A stretch of DNA of 64,000 nucleotides from Tumebacillus algifaecis. Its GTDB lineage: Bacteria; Bacillota; Bacilli; Tumebacillales; Tumebacillaceae. Made by a program: the position numbers and the translations under genes. Of the stretch, positions 7,946 through 15,302 are shown piece after piece. The DNA lies in contig NZ_CP022657.1 of assembly GCF_002243515.1 (NCBI RefSeq), positions 1,084,001 through 1,148,000 on the forward strand. Reading direction: 5' to 3'. Under the pieces are notes generated by a model. The model was not told where the DNA came from. It searched no databases and saw only the letters and a list, made by a program, of their open reading frames with translations. The stretch's first letter is position 1. The number at the start of each line of letters is the position of its first letter.

Positions 7946-8434
7946 TTGCTTGACTTACATAATCTGTTGCACCTGCAGCGTCAACTCGATGCCCGGATCA
8001 AAGCAGAACACGGTCTTGCCGGACAGGACCTCGTACCGAAAAAACTGCTCGCGCTGCAAGTCGAACTCAGCGAGCTCGCCAATGAGACGAGATGTTTTAA
8101 ATTTTGGAGCAAGAAGCCTGCCTCCGAGCTTCGCGTCATCTTGGAAGAATATGTGGATGCGCTGCACTTCGTATTAAGCTTGGCTCTAGAACTTGGCCAT
8201 ACAGACCTGTTGCTTGGCGAGGAATATCCAAAAGGCGACCTCACCGCTTTGTTCCTTGAACTGATAGCCAAGAGCAGCCAATTGGCTGTGACGCGCTCAG
8301 AAGCGGATCTAACGGCGCTCCTGACGACCCTGCTCGGTCTGGGAGCTGAACTCGGTCTGTCCGAATCGGCGATCGAAGCGGCCTACTTTGCGAAAAATGA
8401 AGTCAATCATCAGCGTCAGGCAGACGGATATTAA
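7946..8434 (+). CDS. Dimeric all-alpha dUTP diphosphatase
   Basis: A 162-residue all-alpha NTP pyrophosphatase of the dUTPase_2 type, which hydrolyses dUTP to dUMP. The N-terminal metal-binding helix reads LLALQVELSELANETRCFKFW (about residues 34-54), with E-x-x-E-x-x-N-E acidic ligands. The second acidic helix is VILEEYVDALHFVLSLALELG. The frame stays open upstream, but TTG 7946 is chosen because GGAGGGG lies six bases before it. It is adjacent to the carbonic anhydrase gene (15 bp gap), probably in one transcript. Confidence 0.8.
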   Translation: MLDLHNLLHLQRQLDARIKAEHGLAGQDLVPKKLLALQVELSELANETRCFKFWSKKPASELRVILEEYVDALHFVLSLALELGHTDLLLGEEYPKGDLTALFLELIAKSSQLAVTRSEADLTALLTTLLGLGAELGLSESAIEAAYFAKNEVNHQRQADGY

Positions 8435-8449
8435 CGGGGGTGTAGCAAG

Positions 8450-9031
8450 TTGAGCAAGACGATTTTGGAACAAGTGTTGGAAGCCAATCAGAATTTTGTA
8501 AGCGAGTGGGCAGAGGTGCAGGGACAGCATAAAGCTCCCGTCTCGAAAATTCCGAGCAAGGAGCTAGCGATCTTCACCTGCATGGACACGCGTCTCGTCG
8601 ATTTTCTGGAAGGCGCGATGGGCATTCAGCGCGGTGAGGCGAAAGTGATCAAAAACGCGGGCAACACGGTCGCCTCTCCGTTTGGTGTGGTCATCCGCTC
8701 GCTGGTGATGGCGATCTACGCCCTCGGTGTCAAAGAGATCATCGTCATCGGCCATCTTGACTGTGGCATGGCGACGGCGACGGCAGAAGGTCTGAAAGAA
8801 AAGATGATCGCCCGCGGCATCGCTCCCGAAGCGATCAAACTGGTCGAAGGTGCGTTGACGCAATGGGTGGACACGTTTCATCATCCGATTGAAAACGTTG
8901 CAGGCGTGGTCAGCGCCATCCGCGAGAATCCGTTGATTCCGAAAGACGTGCCGGTGCACGGACTGATTTTCGACCCGGACAACGGTCGGATCGATCTGAT
9001 CGTCAACGGGTATGATTCGATCGGGAAGTAA
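8450..9031 (+). CDS. Beta-class carbonic anhydrase
   Basis: A 193-residue enzyme interconverting CO2 and bicarbonate. Zinc ligands are visible: C44 and the D46-x-R48 dyad in CMDTRL, and H102 and C105 in HLDCGM. VIKNAGNTVASPFG is the conserved substrate-site strand and helix. The length and short form fit the small bacterial clade (YtiB-like). The TTG start at 8450 has GGGGGTGTAGCAAG in front and is 15 bp after the dUTPase stop. It is cytosolic, with no signal peptide. Confidence 0.9.
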   Translation: MSKTILEQVLEANQNFVSEWAEVQGQHKAPVSKIPSKELAIFTCMDTRLVDFLEGAMGIQRGEAKVIKNAGNTVASPFGVVIRSLVMAIYALGVKEIIVIGHLDCGMATATAEGLKEKMIARGIAPEAIKLVEGALTQWVDTFHHPIENVAGVVSAIRENPLIPKDVPVHGLIFDPDNGRIDLIVNGYDSIGK

Positions 9032-9085
9032 AAACGAGTAGCACCGTTTGGAACTGGTCTCATTGGGATACCCTACAAAGGAGTA

Positions 9086-9114
9086 TTTACAAACTCTGAG
9101 CTTTGCGTTATAGT
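9086..9114 (+). promoter_or_regulatory. SigA-type promoter of the 9160 gene / rpsD unit
   Basis: -35 TTTACA (9086-9091), a 17-bp spacer and -10 TATAGT (9109-9114), a near-consensus vegetative promoter. The predicted start, about 9121, falls at the edge of a Fur-like box. Confidence 0.75.
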
Positions 9115-9122
9115 AGGACTCA

Positions 9123-9142
9123 GAGAATGAGAATCATTTTCA
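9123..9142 (+). promoter_or_regulatory. Fur-type operator
   Basis: GAGAATGAGAATCATTTTC (9123-9141) matches the classic 19-bp Fur consensus GATAATGATAATCATTATC at 16 positions. Its 7-1-7 core, TGAGAAT-C-ATTTTCA, differs from the Bacillus Fur core at two of 15 bases. It lies just downstream of the -10 element, where a bound repressor would block initiation. PerR and Zur cores fit less well. The match is seen directly; the regulator is inferred. Confidence 0.7.
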
Positions 9143-9159
9143 ATTAAAGGTGATGAGTT

Positions 9160-9582
9160 ATGCTCGCTCAAAAAATTCGCAAGGAAGTCGTGCAGTTGTG
9201 TTGGGGAGTCGGACATTACCGTGAACCTGAGCCAATTCTCGACTGTATTGAGCACATTCTGACAAATTGGTCTTACAGTGCGGATGTGGACGTATTTGTC
9301 TCGAAATGGGAGGAAACTGGGTGCCATTTGCATATTAAGGCACTTGTCAAAATTGGTTCCGGCGTGTATTCTTTAATTTTGTCGGAGACATGCGAACCCG
9401 ATGTGCTGATTTACAAGCAAAATGACATCATTTACCTCTTGGCATCGGTCATTGAGGAGACCGAACAAGAGTTGGCTAGACTTCGTTTGGAGGGCGTTGA
9501 AGTGATCGATCCGCTCTCGCAAATGCTTCAGGAAATGGAGCAGTTTCAAGCAGCACAAGATCAAGAACAAACAAGGGAGTAG
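9160..9582 (+). CDS. Hypothetical protein under a Fur-like box, upstream of rpsD
   Basis: A 140-residue soluble protein (MLAQKIRKEVVQLCWGVG...) with a mixed alpha/beta central part and a long C-terminal helix rich in Glu and Gln (ETEQELARLRLEGVEVIDPL onward). It has no membrane segment and no motif I recognise. AAAGGTGATG precedes the ATG. Its promoter carries a Fur-type operator, so iron control is likely. It ends eight bases before rpsD, and the rpsD ribosome site AAGGGAG lies within its last codons. The two are therefore co-transcribed, and S4 synthesis may be partly coupled to it. Confidence 0.7.
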   Translation: MLAQKIRKEVVQLCWGVGHYREPEPILDCIEHILTNWSYSADVDVFVSKWEETGCHLHIKALVKIGSGVYSLILSETCEPDVLIYKQNDIIYLLASVIEETEQELARLRLEGVEVIDPLSQMLQEMEQFQAAQDQEQTRE

Positions 9583-9590
9583 ATACTTAC

Positions 9591-10196
9591 ATGGCACGCA
9601 ATACTGGATCGAAACACAAACTCTGCCGCCAAGTCGGCCAAGCTCTTTGCGGTTCTGCAAAATGCCCGGTGCACAAGCGCCCGTACCCGCCGGGTCAACA
9701 CGGCCCGACCAAGCGCAAAAAGATCAGTGAATACGGCTTGCAATTGCAAGAGAAGCAAAAACTGCGTTACATCTTCGGCGTACTCGAAAAGCAATTCCGC
9801 GCGTACTACGAAGAAGCTGCACGTCAAAAGGGCATCACCGGCGAAAACTTGCTGCGTCAGCTCAACTCGCGTCTTGACTACCTCGTGTACCAAGCAGGCT
9901 TTGCGCGCACGCTCGACGGCGCTCGTCAGCTGGTCAACCACGGCCACGTGACTGTAAACGGCAACAAAGTGGACATCGCATCCTTTGCAGTTCGCCCGGG
10001 CAACGTGATCAGCCTGCGTGAAAAGTCCCACGACATCGTCGTGGTGAAAGACGCACTGGCTGGCGTTACTTCCCGTCCGGCTTACATGGACTGGAACGAG
10101 AACACACTGGAAGCGACCTATGTTCGCTACCCGTCCCGTGAAGAAATGCCGCAACAAGTTCAAGAATCGATGATCGTCGAATTCTACTCCCGTTAA
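9591..10196 (+). CDS. rpsD: Ribosomal protein S4 (cysteine-containing form)
   Basis: A 201-residue 30S subunit primary rRNA-binding protein. RPYPPGQHGPTKRKKISEYG and the S4 RNA-binding domain (LNSRLDYLVYQAGFARTLDG, then ARQLVNHGHVTVNG) are diagnostic. The N-terminus is of the C+ type: H9, C12, C20 and C25 form a likely HCCC zinc site in place of the four Cys seen in Thermus S4. In many Firmicutes rpsD stands alone with an autoregulatory leader. Here it sits eight bases behind a Fur-box gene, leaving no room for a private leader. It ends at a strong terminator. Confidence 0.97.
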   Translation: MARNTGSKHKLCRQVGQALCGSAKCPVHKRPYPPGQHGPTKRKKISEYGLQLQEKQKLRYIFGVLEKQFRAYYEEAARQKGITGENLLRQLNSRLDYLVYQAGFARTLDGARQLVNHGHVTVNGNKVDIASFAVRPGNVISLREKSHDIVVVKDALAGVTSRPAYMDWNENTLEATYVRYPSREEMPQQVQESMIVEFYSR

Positions 10197-10210
10197 TCGC
10201 GGGATCTGGA

Positions 10211-10238
10211 AAACGCCTCCACTGGAGGCGTTTTTTTT
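10211..10238 (+). terminator. rpsD terminator
   Basis: AACGCCTCC-ACT-GGAGGCGTT hairpin followed by a run of eight T. A textbook intrinsic terminator 15 bp after the rpsD stop codon. Confidence 0.95.
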
Positions 10239-10297
10239 GTTTCTAAGGTATAATAGACGAGATTCATTTTTGATGAAACTGAGGAGTGTTTTGATAG

Positions 10298-10579
10298 ATG
10301 AATGAACCAAGACCTTTTATTCAGACCAATCGCATGTCGGTCGCATCGCTTGTGCTCGGCGCTTGTTCGCTGGTGACGGTGATCATTCCATTTCTGAACA
10401 TCATTATCTTGCTGATGGGGCCGCTTGGCATGGTGCTCGGCTTTTTAGCAACTCGACAGATCAAACGGAACCCGGATGAGATGAAAGGCGGCTGGCAGGC
10501 GCTGACTGGCATTCTGCTGAACTTAGTGTCCACGTTGCTCGTGGTGGCCATGTACGGTTTTGTGCTGATGATGATCTAA
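10298..10579 (+). CDS. Small DUF4190-like membrane protein
   Basis: A 93-residue protein with two or three hydrophobic segments. MSVASLVLGACSLVTVIIPF resembles the 'A(I/V)ASLVLGI' opening of DUF4190-type proteins. A polar turn RQIKRNPDEMKGG follows, then a second hairpin. CTGAGGAG lies upstream of the ATG, and a TATAAT at 10248-10253 may serve as -10. The role is unknown. It is immediately upstream of the ECF sigma operon and could be read with it. Confidence 0.65.
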   Translation: MNEPRPFIQTNRMSVASLVLGACSLVTVIIPFLNIIILLMGPLGMVLGFLATRQIKRNPDEMKGGWQALTGILLNLVSTLLVVAMYGFVLMMI

Positions 10580-10687
10580 ATTTTTTTGTAAAATCGTGAA
10601 GGGTTTCTCCCGAATCGGTTCGTCAATAGGGGTGACAGACGAAATCGACGGTGGTTGCAAGCAGGGAGAAGGGGGGACCGGTACGCG

Positions 10688-11290
10688 ATGCAGGGAGAAA
10701 GCGATCTAGAATTGATACGGCGTGTCACATCGGGTGACAGCGACAGTTATCGACTGCTCGTGGAGCGCTACCAGGCGCTCGTCTATACCATCGCTGCCCG
10801 CATGGTGCGCGACCGGATCGAGGCCGAAGACCTCACCCAGGAAATCTTCCTGAAGGCATACCGCACGTTAGATAGCTTCCGCGAAGAGGCGAGTTTTAAG
10901 ACGTGGATTTGTAAGATTGCTACCAACCGCTGTATTGATTGGCGGCGCAAACATGTGCCGCGTCAGGAGCAGACGGCGCAGGTTGAAGAGGCGGAGCGCA
11001 TTCCGGACGATCTGGAAACCTCACCAGAACGAATGGTGCTTCGTCAGGAACAGCAGGAAGAAGTGCGTGGCCTGCTCGAGGAGATGCCGGAGAAATATCG
11101 ATCGATCCTGCTGATGTACCATTTTCAAGGGATGAGTTACAAGGACATCGCAGAGATGCAGGAAATTTCACCGCGCACCGTTGAAACTCGGCTGTACCGG
11201 GCGAAAAACATGCTTCGCGACCGACTGAAAGGAGGGGAAACAGATGGAGCACGTATCAGGAGATATGATTTGGAAGTTTCTAAACGGTGA
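10688..11290 (+). CDS. ECF-family RNA polymerase sigma factor
   Basis: A 200-residue SigW/SigX-like factor. Region 2 contains RMVRDRIEAEDLTQEIFLKAYRTL (split here: DLTQEIFLKAY is the hallmark) followed by FKTWICKIATNRCIDWRR. Region 4 is YRSILLMYHFQGMSYKDIA with the HTH ISPRTVETRLYRAK. ATG 10688 with GAAGGGGGGACC in front is preferred to the upstream TTG. Its last 47 bases overlap the anti-sigma gene, whose ribosome site GGAGGGG lies inside it, so the two are translationally coupled. A self-recognised ECF promoter could not be identified with confidence. Confidence 0.92.
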   Translation: MQGESDLELIRRVTSGDSDSYRLLVERYQALVYTIAARMVRDRIEAEDLTQEIFLKAYRTLDSFREEASFKTWICKIATNRCIDWRRKHVPRQEQTAQVEEAERIPDDLETSPERMVLRQEQQEEVRGLLEEMPEKYRSILLMYHFQGMSYKDIAEMQEISPRTVETRLYRAKNMLRDRLKGGETDGARIRRYDLEVSKR

Positions 11291-11819
11291 TGAACTGACC
11301 GATGACGAGTTGGATCGGGTGTCGCTACATGTGGCCGAATGCGACCTGTGCGCAGAGCGTCTCGCGAATCTGGCAGAACTGGGTGACGCTATGCCCGAAC
11401 TGATGCTGCTGGAAACGCCGCCTGCCGGGCTTGCCGATCGGATCATGAGCGAGATTGAACAGGATCGACAGCAGGCAGCTTGCGGACCCTACACGACCGC
11501 AGACGGCGCGCATTGCGGGTCGTCCGAAACGGAGTGGTCGAACCAGACTCTGGAAACGAACAATGTTGTGCCGCTTGCACCGCGCAAGGCACGCTCTCCG
11601 CGTCTCGAACTGTTTACCCGCGTCGCTACGGCAGCTGTGGTCACCGGCTTTATGGTGCTCGGCTCGGCCGGACAATCCTATGCCGATCGAGTTCCTGTAT
11701 TCGGCAAGACGATCGCAGCTGTTTCGAACACCGGCAGTTTTGTCTCGAACGGCACAGCCCGCGTCTATTCTGAACTGTACGACCTGTTCAGCGTAGCAAA
11801 CTTTGATCGATCGAAATAG
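11244..11819 (+). CDS. Zinc-finger anti-sigma factor
   Basis: A 191-residue membrane-bound partner of the preceding sigma factor. The N-terminal domain has the ZAS motif LHVAECDLC (H-x3-C-x2-C, residues about 29-37), which holds zinc and binds the sigma factor. A linker of about 80 residues and one transmembrane segment (VATAAVVTGFMVLGSA, about 130-150) follow, leaving a short outer tail of about 45 residues. Known relatives are removed by regulated proteolysis or conformational change after envelope stress. The four-gene operon continues downstream. Confidence 0.88.
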   Translation: MEHVSGDMIWKFLNGDELTDDELDRVSLHVAECDLCAERLANLAELGDAMPELMLLETPPAGLADRIMSEIEQDRQQAACGPYTTADGAHCGSSETEWSNQTLETNNVVPLAPRKARSPRLELFTRVATAAVVTGFMVLGSAGQSYADRVPVFGKTIAAVSNTGSFVSNGTARVYSELYDLFSVANFDRSK

Positions 11820-11834
11820 GGAGGGACCTTTCTT

Positions 11835-12590
11835 ATGAACTGCTTTCATCATCCGGATCGCGATGTGGCGCGTGAATGCCGCATCTGCCACGAAATGATC
11901 TGTTCGGACTGCGTGGTCCCCGTAGGCGATCATGCGGTATGCAAAACATGCGTGTCGCGCACGATGACGCTTGACGACACAGGCTTGTTGCCAGACAAAA
12001 AACAAGCACATCCACCTGCGGACAATAAAGCGCAGCATGCCGTCTCGATTGTTAAACACAAATCGGAAACTTTGACGCAAGGGCACCGGAGCTTTTTCTT
12101 GACCACCTTGTTCTCCTGTCTGCCGGGCTTGGGCCATTACTATCTGGGTCTACAGGTGCGCGGTGTGCACATGATGATCGTTTTCTTCTTCCTGATCTTC
12201 CTGAACACGATCGTGCCGAACTCCTTGCAGTTTGCAACCGGGTTTGCTGTGCCGATCCTCTGGTTCTATGCACAGGTGGATGCACACAAATTCCGTGAAG
12301 CGATCAACCGCGGCGAAACGGTGGAAGATCGCCCGATCTTCCCGCGCTGGAGAGAGATGCTCACCGTTTCGATGATCGGTTGGGCTTTTGCGATCATCGG
12401 CGGTGTCGCGCTGGCATATGGTGTGATCGACCTCGCTGGCGTGAACAACTGGCAGCTGCGTGAAGCGCTCAAAGAGATGGTCACGGCCGCTCTGTTAATC
12501 GGTGCAGGCTATTGGATTATCAAAGGCAAACCGCTTCCTTTCCCGCCGCAATCGCGTACGGAAGAGCGTGAAGACGGTAATCATGCGTAG
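11835..12590 (+). CDS. B-box zinc-ribbon membrane protein
   Basis: A 251-residue protein. The N-terminus (residues 1-42) is a B-box-like zinc module (CFHHPDRDVARECRICHEMI, then CSDCVVPVGDHAVCKTC) with eight or more Cys/His ligands. About four hydrophobic segments follow (LTTLFSCLPGLGHYYLGLQV, then two central spans and one near 165-190). The GLGHYYLG element is common in TM2-like proteins. It lies between the anti-sigma and the DUF4097-type genes, so it is probably a target or modulator of the ECF response. The last eight bases overlap the next gene. Confidence 0.75.
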   Translation: MNCFHHPDRDVARECRICHEMICSDCVVPVGDHAVCKTCVSRTMTLDDTGLLPDKKQAHPPADNKAQHAVSIVKHKSETLTQGHRSFFLTTLFSCLPGLGHYYLGLQVRGVHMMIVFFFLIFLNTIVPNSLQFATGFAVPILWFYAQVDAHKFREAINRGETVEDRPIFPRWREMLTVSMIGWAFAIIGGVALAYGVIDLAGVNNWQLREALKEMVTAALLIGAGYWIIKGKPLPFPPQSRTEEREDGNHA

Positions 12591-13866
12591 AGTTGGAACC
12601 TTAACCAGTGCGTGCACGATGCTCGCACTGGGTCTTCTTCTTTTCTATGACATCGGCTTTCAGCAGAACGCTTTTGTGATCGGGCTCAATTTCTGGCCGC
12701 TCTTGATCATCGGGCTTGGTTTGGAACTGCTGTGGAACTGGCTGTCAAACCGCCGCAAACGTATCCAGGAACGAATTCGCTTGGACGGACGGAGTCTGGC
12801 CCTCCTGTTCCTCGTCGGGGTCTTCTCGGTCAATTTCTACTTATCTACGACCCGCGCAGCACAAGGGGAAGAGCAGGTACCACAGAAGCCGCTGCTCACC
12901 GTGACCAGCAAAAACTTGGATCTGCCGACACAGATTGTCCATCTGCCCGAGCTTGTGAAGGAGTTGGTGATCGACAATCCGCTTGGCACCATCGAAGTTG
13001 TCGGCACGACCGGGCGGCAGATGGAGATTGACGCTGTGGCGCACGTCTCGATCATCAACGAGCGCTCAACGCTCGTCTCGGCGGTCGATCTGATGCCTTA
13101 CACGATGATCGACAAAGTCAGCACCGTGCTGGTCAAAAAGCCGGACCATGTCGCAGAGAGCGCGAGGATCGATCTAAAGCTGCAAGTGCCAGAAGGTCTC
13201 GAACTGCGACTGCGTACGGAGCAAGGCGACATTTTGCTCAGCGCTTACAAAGGGAATGCCAAGATTGGCAGCAAAGGCGGAGAGGTGACCGTCGATACGC
13301 TGAACGGCAATCTGGAAACAGACGTGCAAAATGGCGCGTTGAACGTGCGTGAGATCTATGGAAAGGCCAACCTGCACACCGGGCAAGGCAATGTCAAGAT
13401 TCGTAAAGTCGGCAGCGATCTGTTGTTGCGATCGGACGCTGGCGACGCAGACATTGGACAAGTGGCCGGCAAGTTGGACCTTTACGTCAAACTTGGCAAA
13501 GTGAATGTTGACTCGATCGGCGATGAGATCAAGGCGATAGGCGAGTCGGCGGTGTTCAACATCCGCAATCCGTTTTCGAAACTGGAAGCGACGATCAATG
13601 GGATCGGGGATGTGACGGTGCACGGCGATGTGTTGGCCGCCTGGACGATCGCTGTGAACAATGGCAAGACGACGCTGGAAATGCCGGAGTCGGCCTCGGT
13701 CAAATTTTTGGGTGAGACGAACAAAGGCGTGATCAAAGGTCCAACAAAAACGAGCAAAAACGCAGGCACCAAACAAGGCTCTCTGCTCACCGACCAACTG
13801 GGTGACGGAACATGGCCAGTCACGGTGCGCTCCTATCATGGCAGTATTTTTGTCGATAAGTATTAA
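12583..13866 (+). CDS. LiaF-like membrane protein with DUF4097-type beta-repeat domain
   Basis: A 427-residue protein. The N-terminus has two or three membrane spans of the LiaI/LiaF type (FWPLLIIGLGLELLWNW). From about residue 110 on there is a long extracytoplasmic or cytoplasmic beta-helix made of short strands with alternating hydrophobics, such as GDILLSAYKGNAKIGSKGGE and then VTVDTLNGNLETDVQNG, typical of DUF4097. The frame opens further upstream (12502), but ATG 12583 overlaps the previous stop as expected in an operon. The family is linked to envelope-stress sensing. A strong terminator follows. Confidence 0.78.
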   Translation: MRRVGTLTSACTMLALGLLLFYDIGFQQNAFVIGLNFWPLLIIGLGLELLWNWLSNRRKRIQERIRLDGRSLALLFLVGVFSVNFYLSTTRAAQGEEQVPQKPLLTVTSKNLDLPTQIVHLPELVKELVIDNPLGTIEVVGTTGRQMEIDAVAHVSIINERSTLVSAVDLMPYTMIDKVSTVLVKKPDHVAESARIDLKLQVPEGLELRLRTEQGDILLSAYKGNAKIGSKGGEVTVDTLNGNLETDVQNGALNVREIYGKANLHTGQGNVKIRKVGSDLLLRSDAGDADIGQVAGKLDLYVKLGKVNVDSIGDEIKAIGESAVFNIRNPFSKLEATINGIGDVTVHGDVLAAWTIAVNNGKTTLEMPESASVKFLGETNKGVIKGPTKTSKNAGTKQGSLLTDQLGDGTWPVTVRSYHGSIFVDKY

Positions 13867-13901
13867 AAAGGGTCCCCGCACAAGCGCAGGGACCCTTTTT
13901 G
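13865..13901 (+). terminator. Terminator of the ECF operon
   Basis: AAAAAGGGTCCC / GGGACCCTTTTT stem with a small GC-rich loop and terminal T run. It overlaps the final TAA of the DUF4097-type gene and may also serve the convergent small gene at 13915. Confidence 0.9.
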
Positions 13902-13914
13902 TTGGAGAGGCGGA

Positions 13915-14103
13915 CTAATCGGTAATGGCGTCCATCATGGAATCTGCCATCTGCGCCATCTCATTGGTGTTGTTGCCCGCAGTATTGTTGCGACGCATGA
14001 CTTCCCAAGCGGCGATGCCGATTCCGGCACCAAGTACCATCGCTGTCACAGTGTTCATGCCACTTTTGCGGCGCGGTATCATGTCCGTGATCATTTCCCA
14101 CAT
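13915..14103 (-). CDS. Small YtxH/DUF3918-like membrane protein
   Basis: A 62-residue protein. A basic N-terminus (MIPRRKSG) is followed by a glycine-rich span NTVTAMVLGAGIGIAAWEVM and a polar Asn/Met/Asp tail. This organisation matches the small DUF3918/YtxH-like proteins common in Bacilli. Ribosome site GGGAGGTGG precedes ATG 14103. It converges on the ECF operon terminator. The function is unknown. Confidence 0.7.
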   Translation of the reverse strand: MWEMITDMIPRRKSGMNTVTAMVLGAGIGIAAWEVMRRNNTAGNNTNEMAQMADSMMDAITD

Positions 14104-14228
14104 GTTCTTACCACCTCCCGTACCAGTATTTTTTGCGTTTTTTTCGATCTCATACGAAGGAATAATTGGAGGAACGTAGTATTATAAACTCATATATTAA
14201 AATCTGAATGTAAGAGGGTTGAGTAGAA

Positions 14229-14681
14229 ATGAATAATCTGAATAATGACTCGGAGTTGCGTGCTGCTATTCTTCATATGGTGATTAGGATCAACAACTTG
14301 TTGATCAAACATGGCAATAGTGAAAAGTTGGCGGGGGCGTACGGACTTTCCCAGCAACAATGGACGTTGCTCGGCGTGCTGGACCGTAACGAACAGGGAA
14401 TGACGATGACCGAATTGGGGAAGAATCTGCTTGTCACCAAGGCGAACATGACAGGGATGATCGACAGGTTGGAGCGCGACGGATTTGTCAGCCGACACCC
14501 GGATCAATTTGACCGCCGCGTGACCAAAGTGATGCTGACCGAAAAAGGCGCGCAGTTCATGCGTCACATCGAAGAACCGCGCAATACGTTTACTACGGAG
14601 ATGTTTGGTGATTTTGAATCGGGAGAATGCAAACAGTTTTACAACTATTTGGAACGTTTTTTCAAAAAACTTGACAGCTAA
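14229..14681 (+). CDS. MarR-family transcriptional regulator
   Basis: A 150-residue winged-helix dimeric repressor. QQQWTLLGVLDRNEQGMTMT and ELGKNLLVTKANMTGMIDRL form the HTH, and DGFVSRHPDQFDRRVTKVML is the wing with the conserved D-x-R-x-x-x-V. The N- and C-terminal helices make the dimer interface. The ribosome site is weak (AGAGGG). It converges on the peroxiredoxin gene 65 bp away. The ligand is unknown. There are no Cys residues in the N-terminal half, so OhrR-type peroxide sensing is unlikely. Confidence 0.88.
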   Translation: MNNLNNDSELRAAILHMVIRINNLLIKHGNSEKLAGAYGLSQQQWTLLGVLDRNEQGMTMTELGKNLLVTKANMTGMIDRLERDGFVSRHPDQFDRRVTKVMLTEKGAQFMRHIEEPRNTFTTEMFGDFESGECKQFYNYLERFFKKLDS

Positions 14682-14746
14682 CCGCATTCGCTTGTGCATA
14701 CCTTTGAATAGAAGAAAAGCGATGCCCGATGGACACCGCCGTTGTG

Positions 14747-15205
14747 CTACAATGTATTGGATTCTTGGTTGATTTTCTCAAGCTCTGCAGTCAATTCTTG
14801 CGTGGTCGGCATGCCTTTGTTAAAGTAGCGTACCTTCATCTCTTTGTCGAGAATCATCACCGAGCGGGCGACCATCAGACCGGAAAACGTTGGCACTTGA
14901 TAATCGGCGATGATCTGCCAGCGGTCGTCATAGATCAGCGGGAAGCCGAAGTTATGCTTGGTGCTGAACTTTTTGTGCCCTTCGAACTTGCCAGGGTTGA
15001 CACCTAAGACTACCGCGTCGAGGTTGTCGTATGCGGGGGTGGCATCGCGCGCTTCGCACAGTTGTTTTTTACAGCCGGGCGTATTGTTGATCGGGTAGAA
15101 AATGAGGATGACATTTTTCTTACCCTTGTAATCTTCATACAAATGGACGGGTCCTTCCGTGCTTTCAGCTTGAAAGTCGGGAGCGGTCGCACCAATTTCC
15201 AGCAT
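14747..15205 (-). CDS. Peroxiredoxin, BCP/PrxQ type
   Basis: A 152-residue thioredoxin-fold peroxidase. The active site NNTPGCKKQLC has peroxidatic C45 and resolving C50 five residues later, the PrxQ spacing. Thr42 and Pro43 are the conserved partners, and the active-site Arg is about position 114 (ARSVMILD). It reduces hydroperoxides at the expense of thioredoxin. TGAGGAGGAAC precedes the ATG. It is divergent from the aminopeptidase gene. Confidence 0.88.
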   Translation of the reverse strand: MLEIGATAPDFQAESTEGPVHLYEDYKGKKNVILIFYPINNTPGCKKQLCEARDATPAYDNLDAVVLGVNPGKFEGHKKFSTKHNFGFPLIYDDRWQIIADYQVPTFSGLMVARSVMILDKEMKVRYFNKGMPTTQELTAELEKINQESNTL

Positions 15206-15302
15206 TAAAGTTCCTCCTCACCTGACATTTCTTATATTGTCTCAATCTGTTCAAGGTGAGTCAAGGAGGAACCGCATCTACATAGTGAAGGGGTTAGATA
15301 CG

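Noticed and set aside
10597-10624. Possible ECF-type autoregulatory promoter (TGAAGGG ... CGTC) before the sigma gene
   Set aside because: The -35 lacks the AAC core and the spacing is several bases too long for known ECF promoters, so I did not list it as a feature.
11325-12137. 270-codon minus-strand frame across the anti-sigma and B-box genes
   Set aside because: Low-complexity Arg/His-rich shadow of two well-supported plus-strand genes; no ribosome site.
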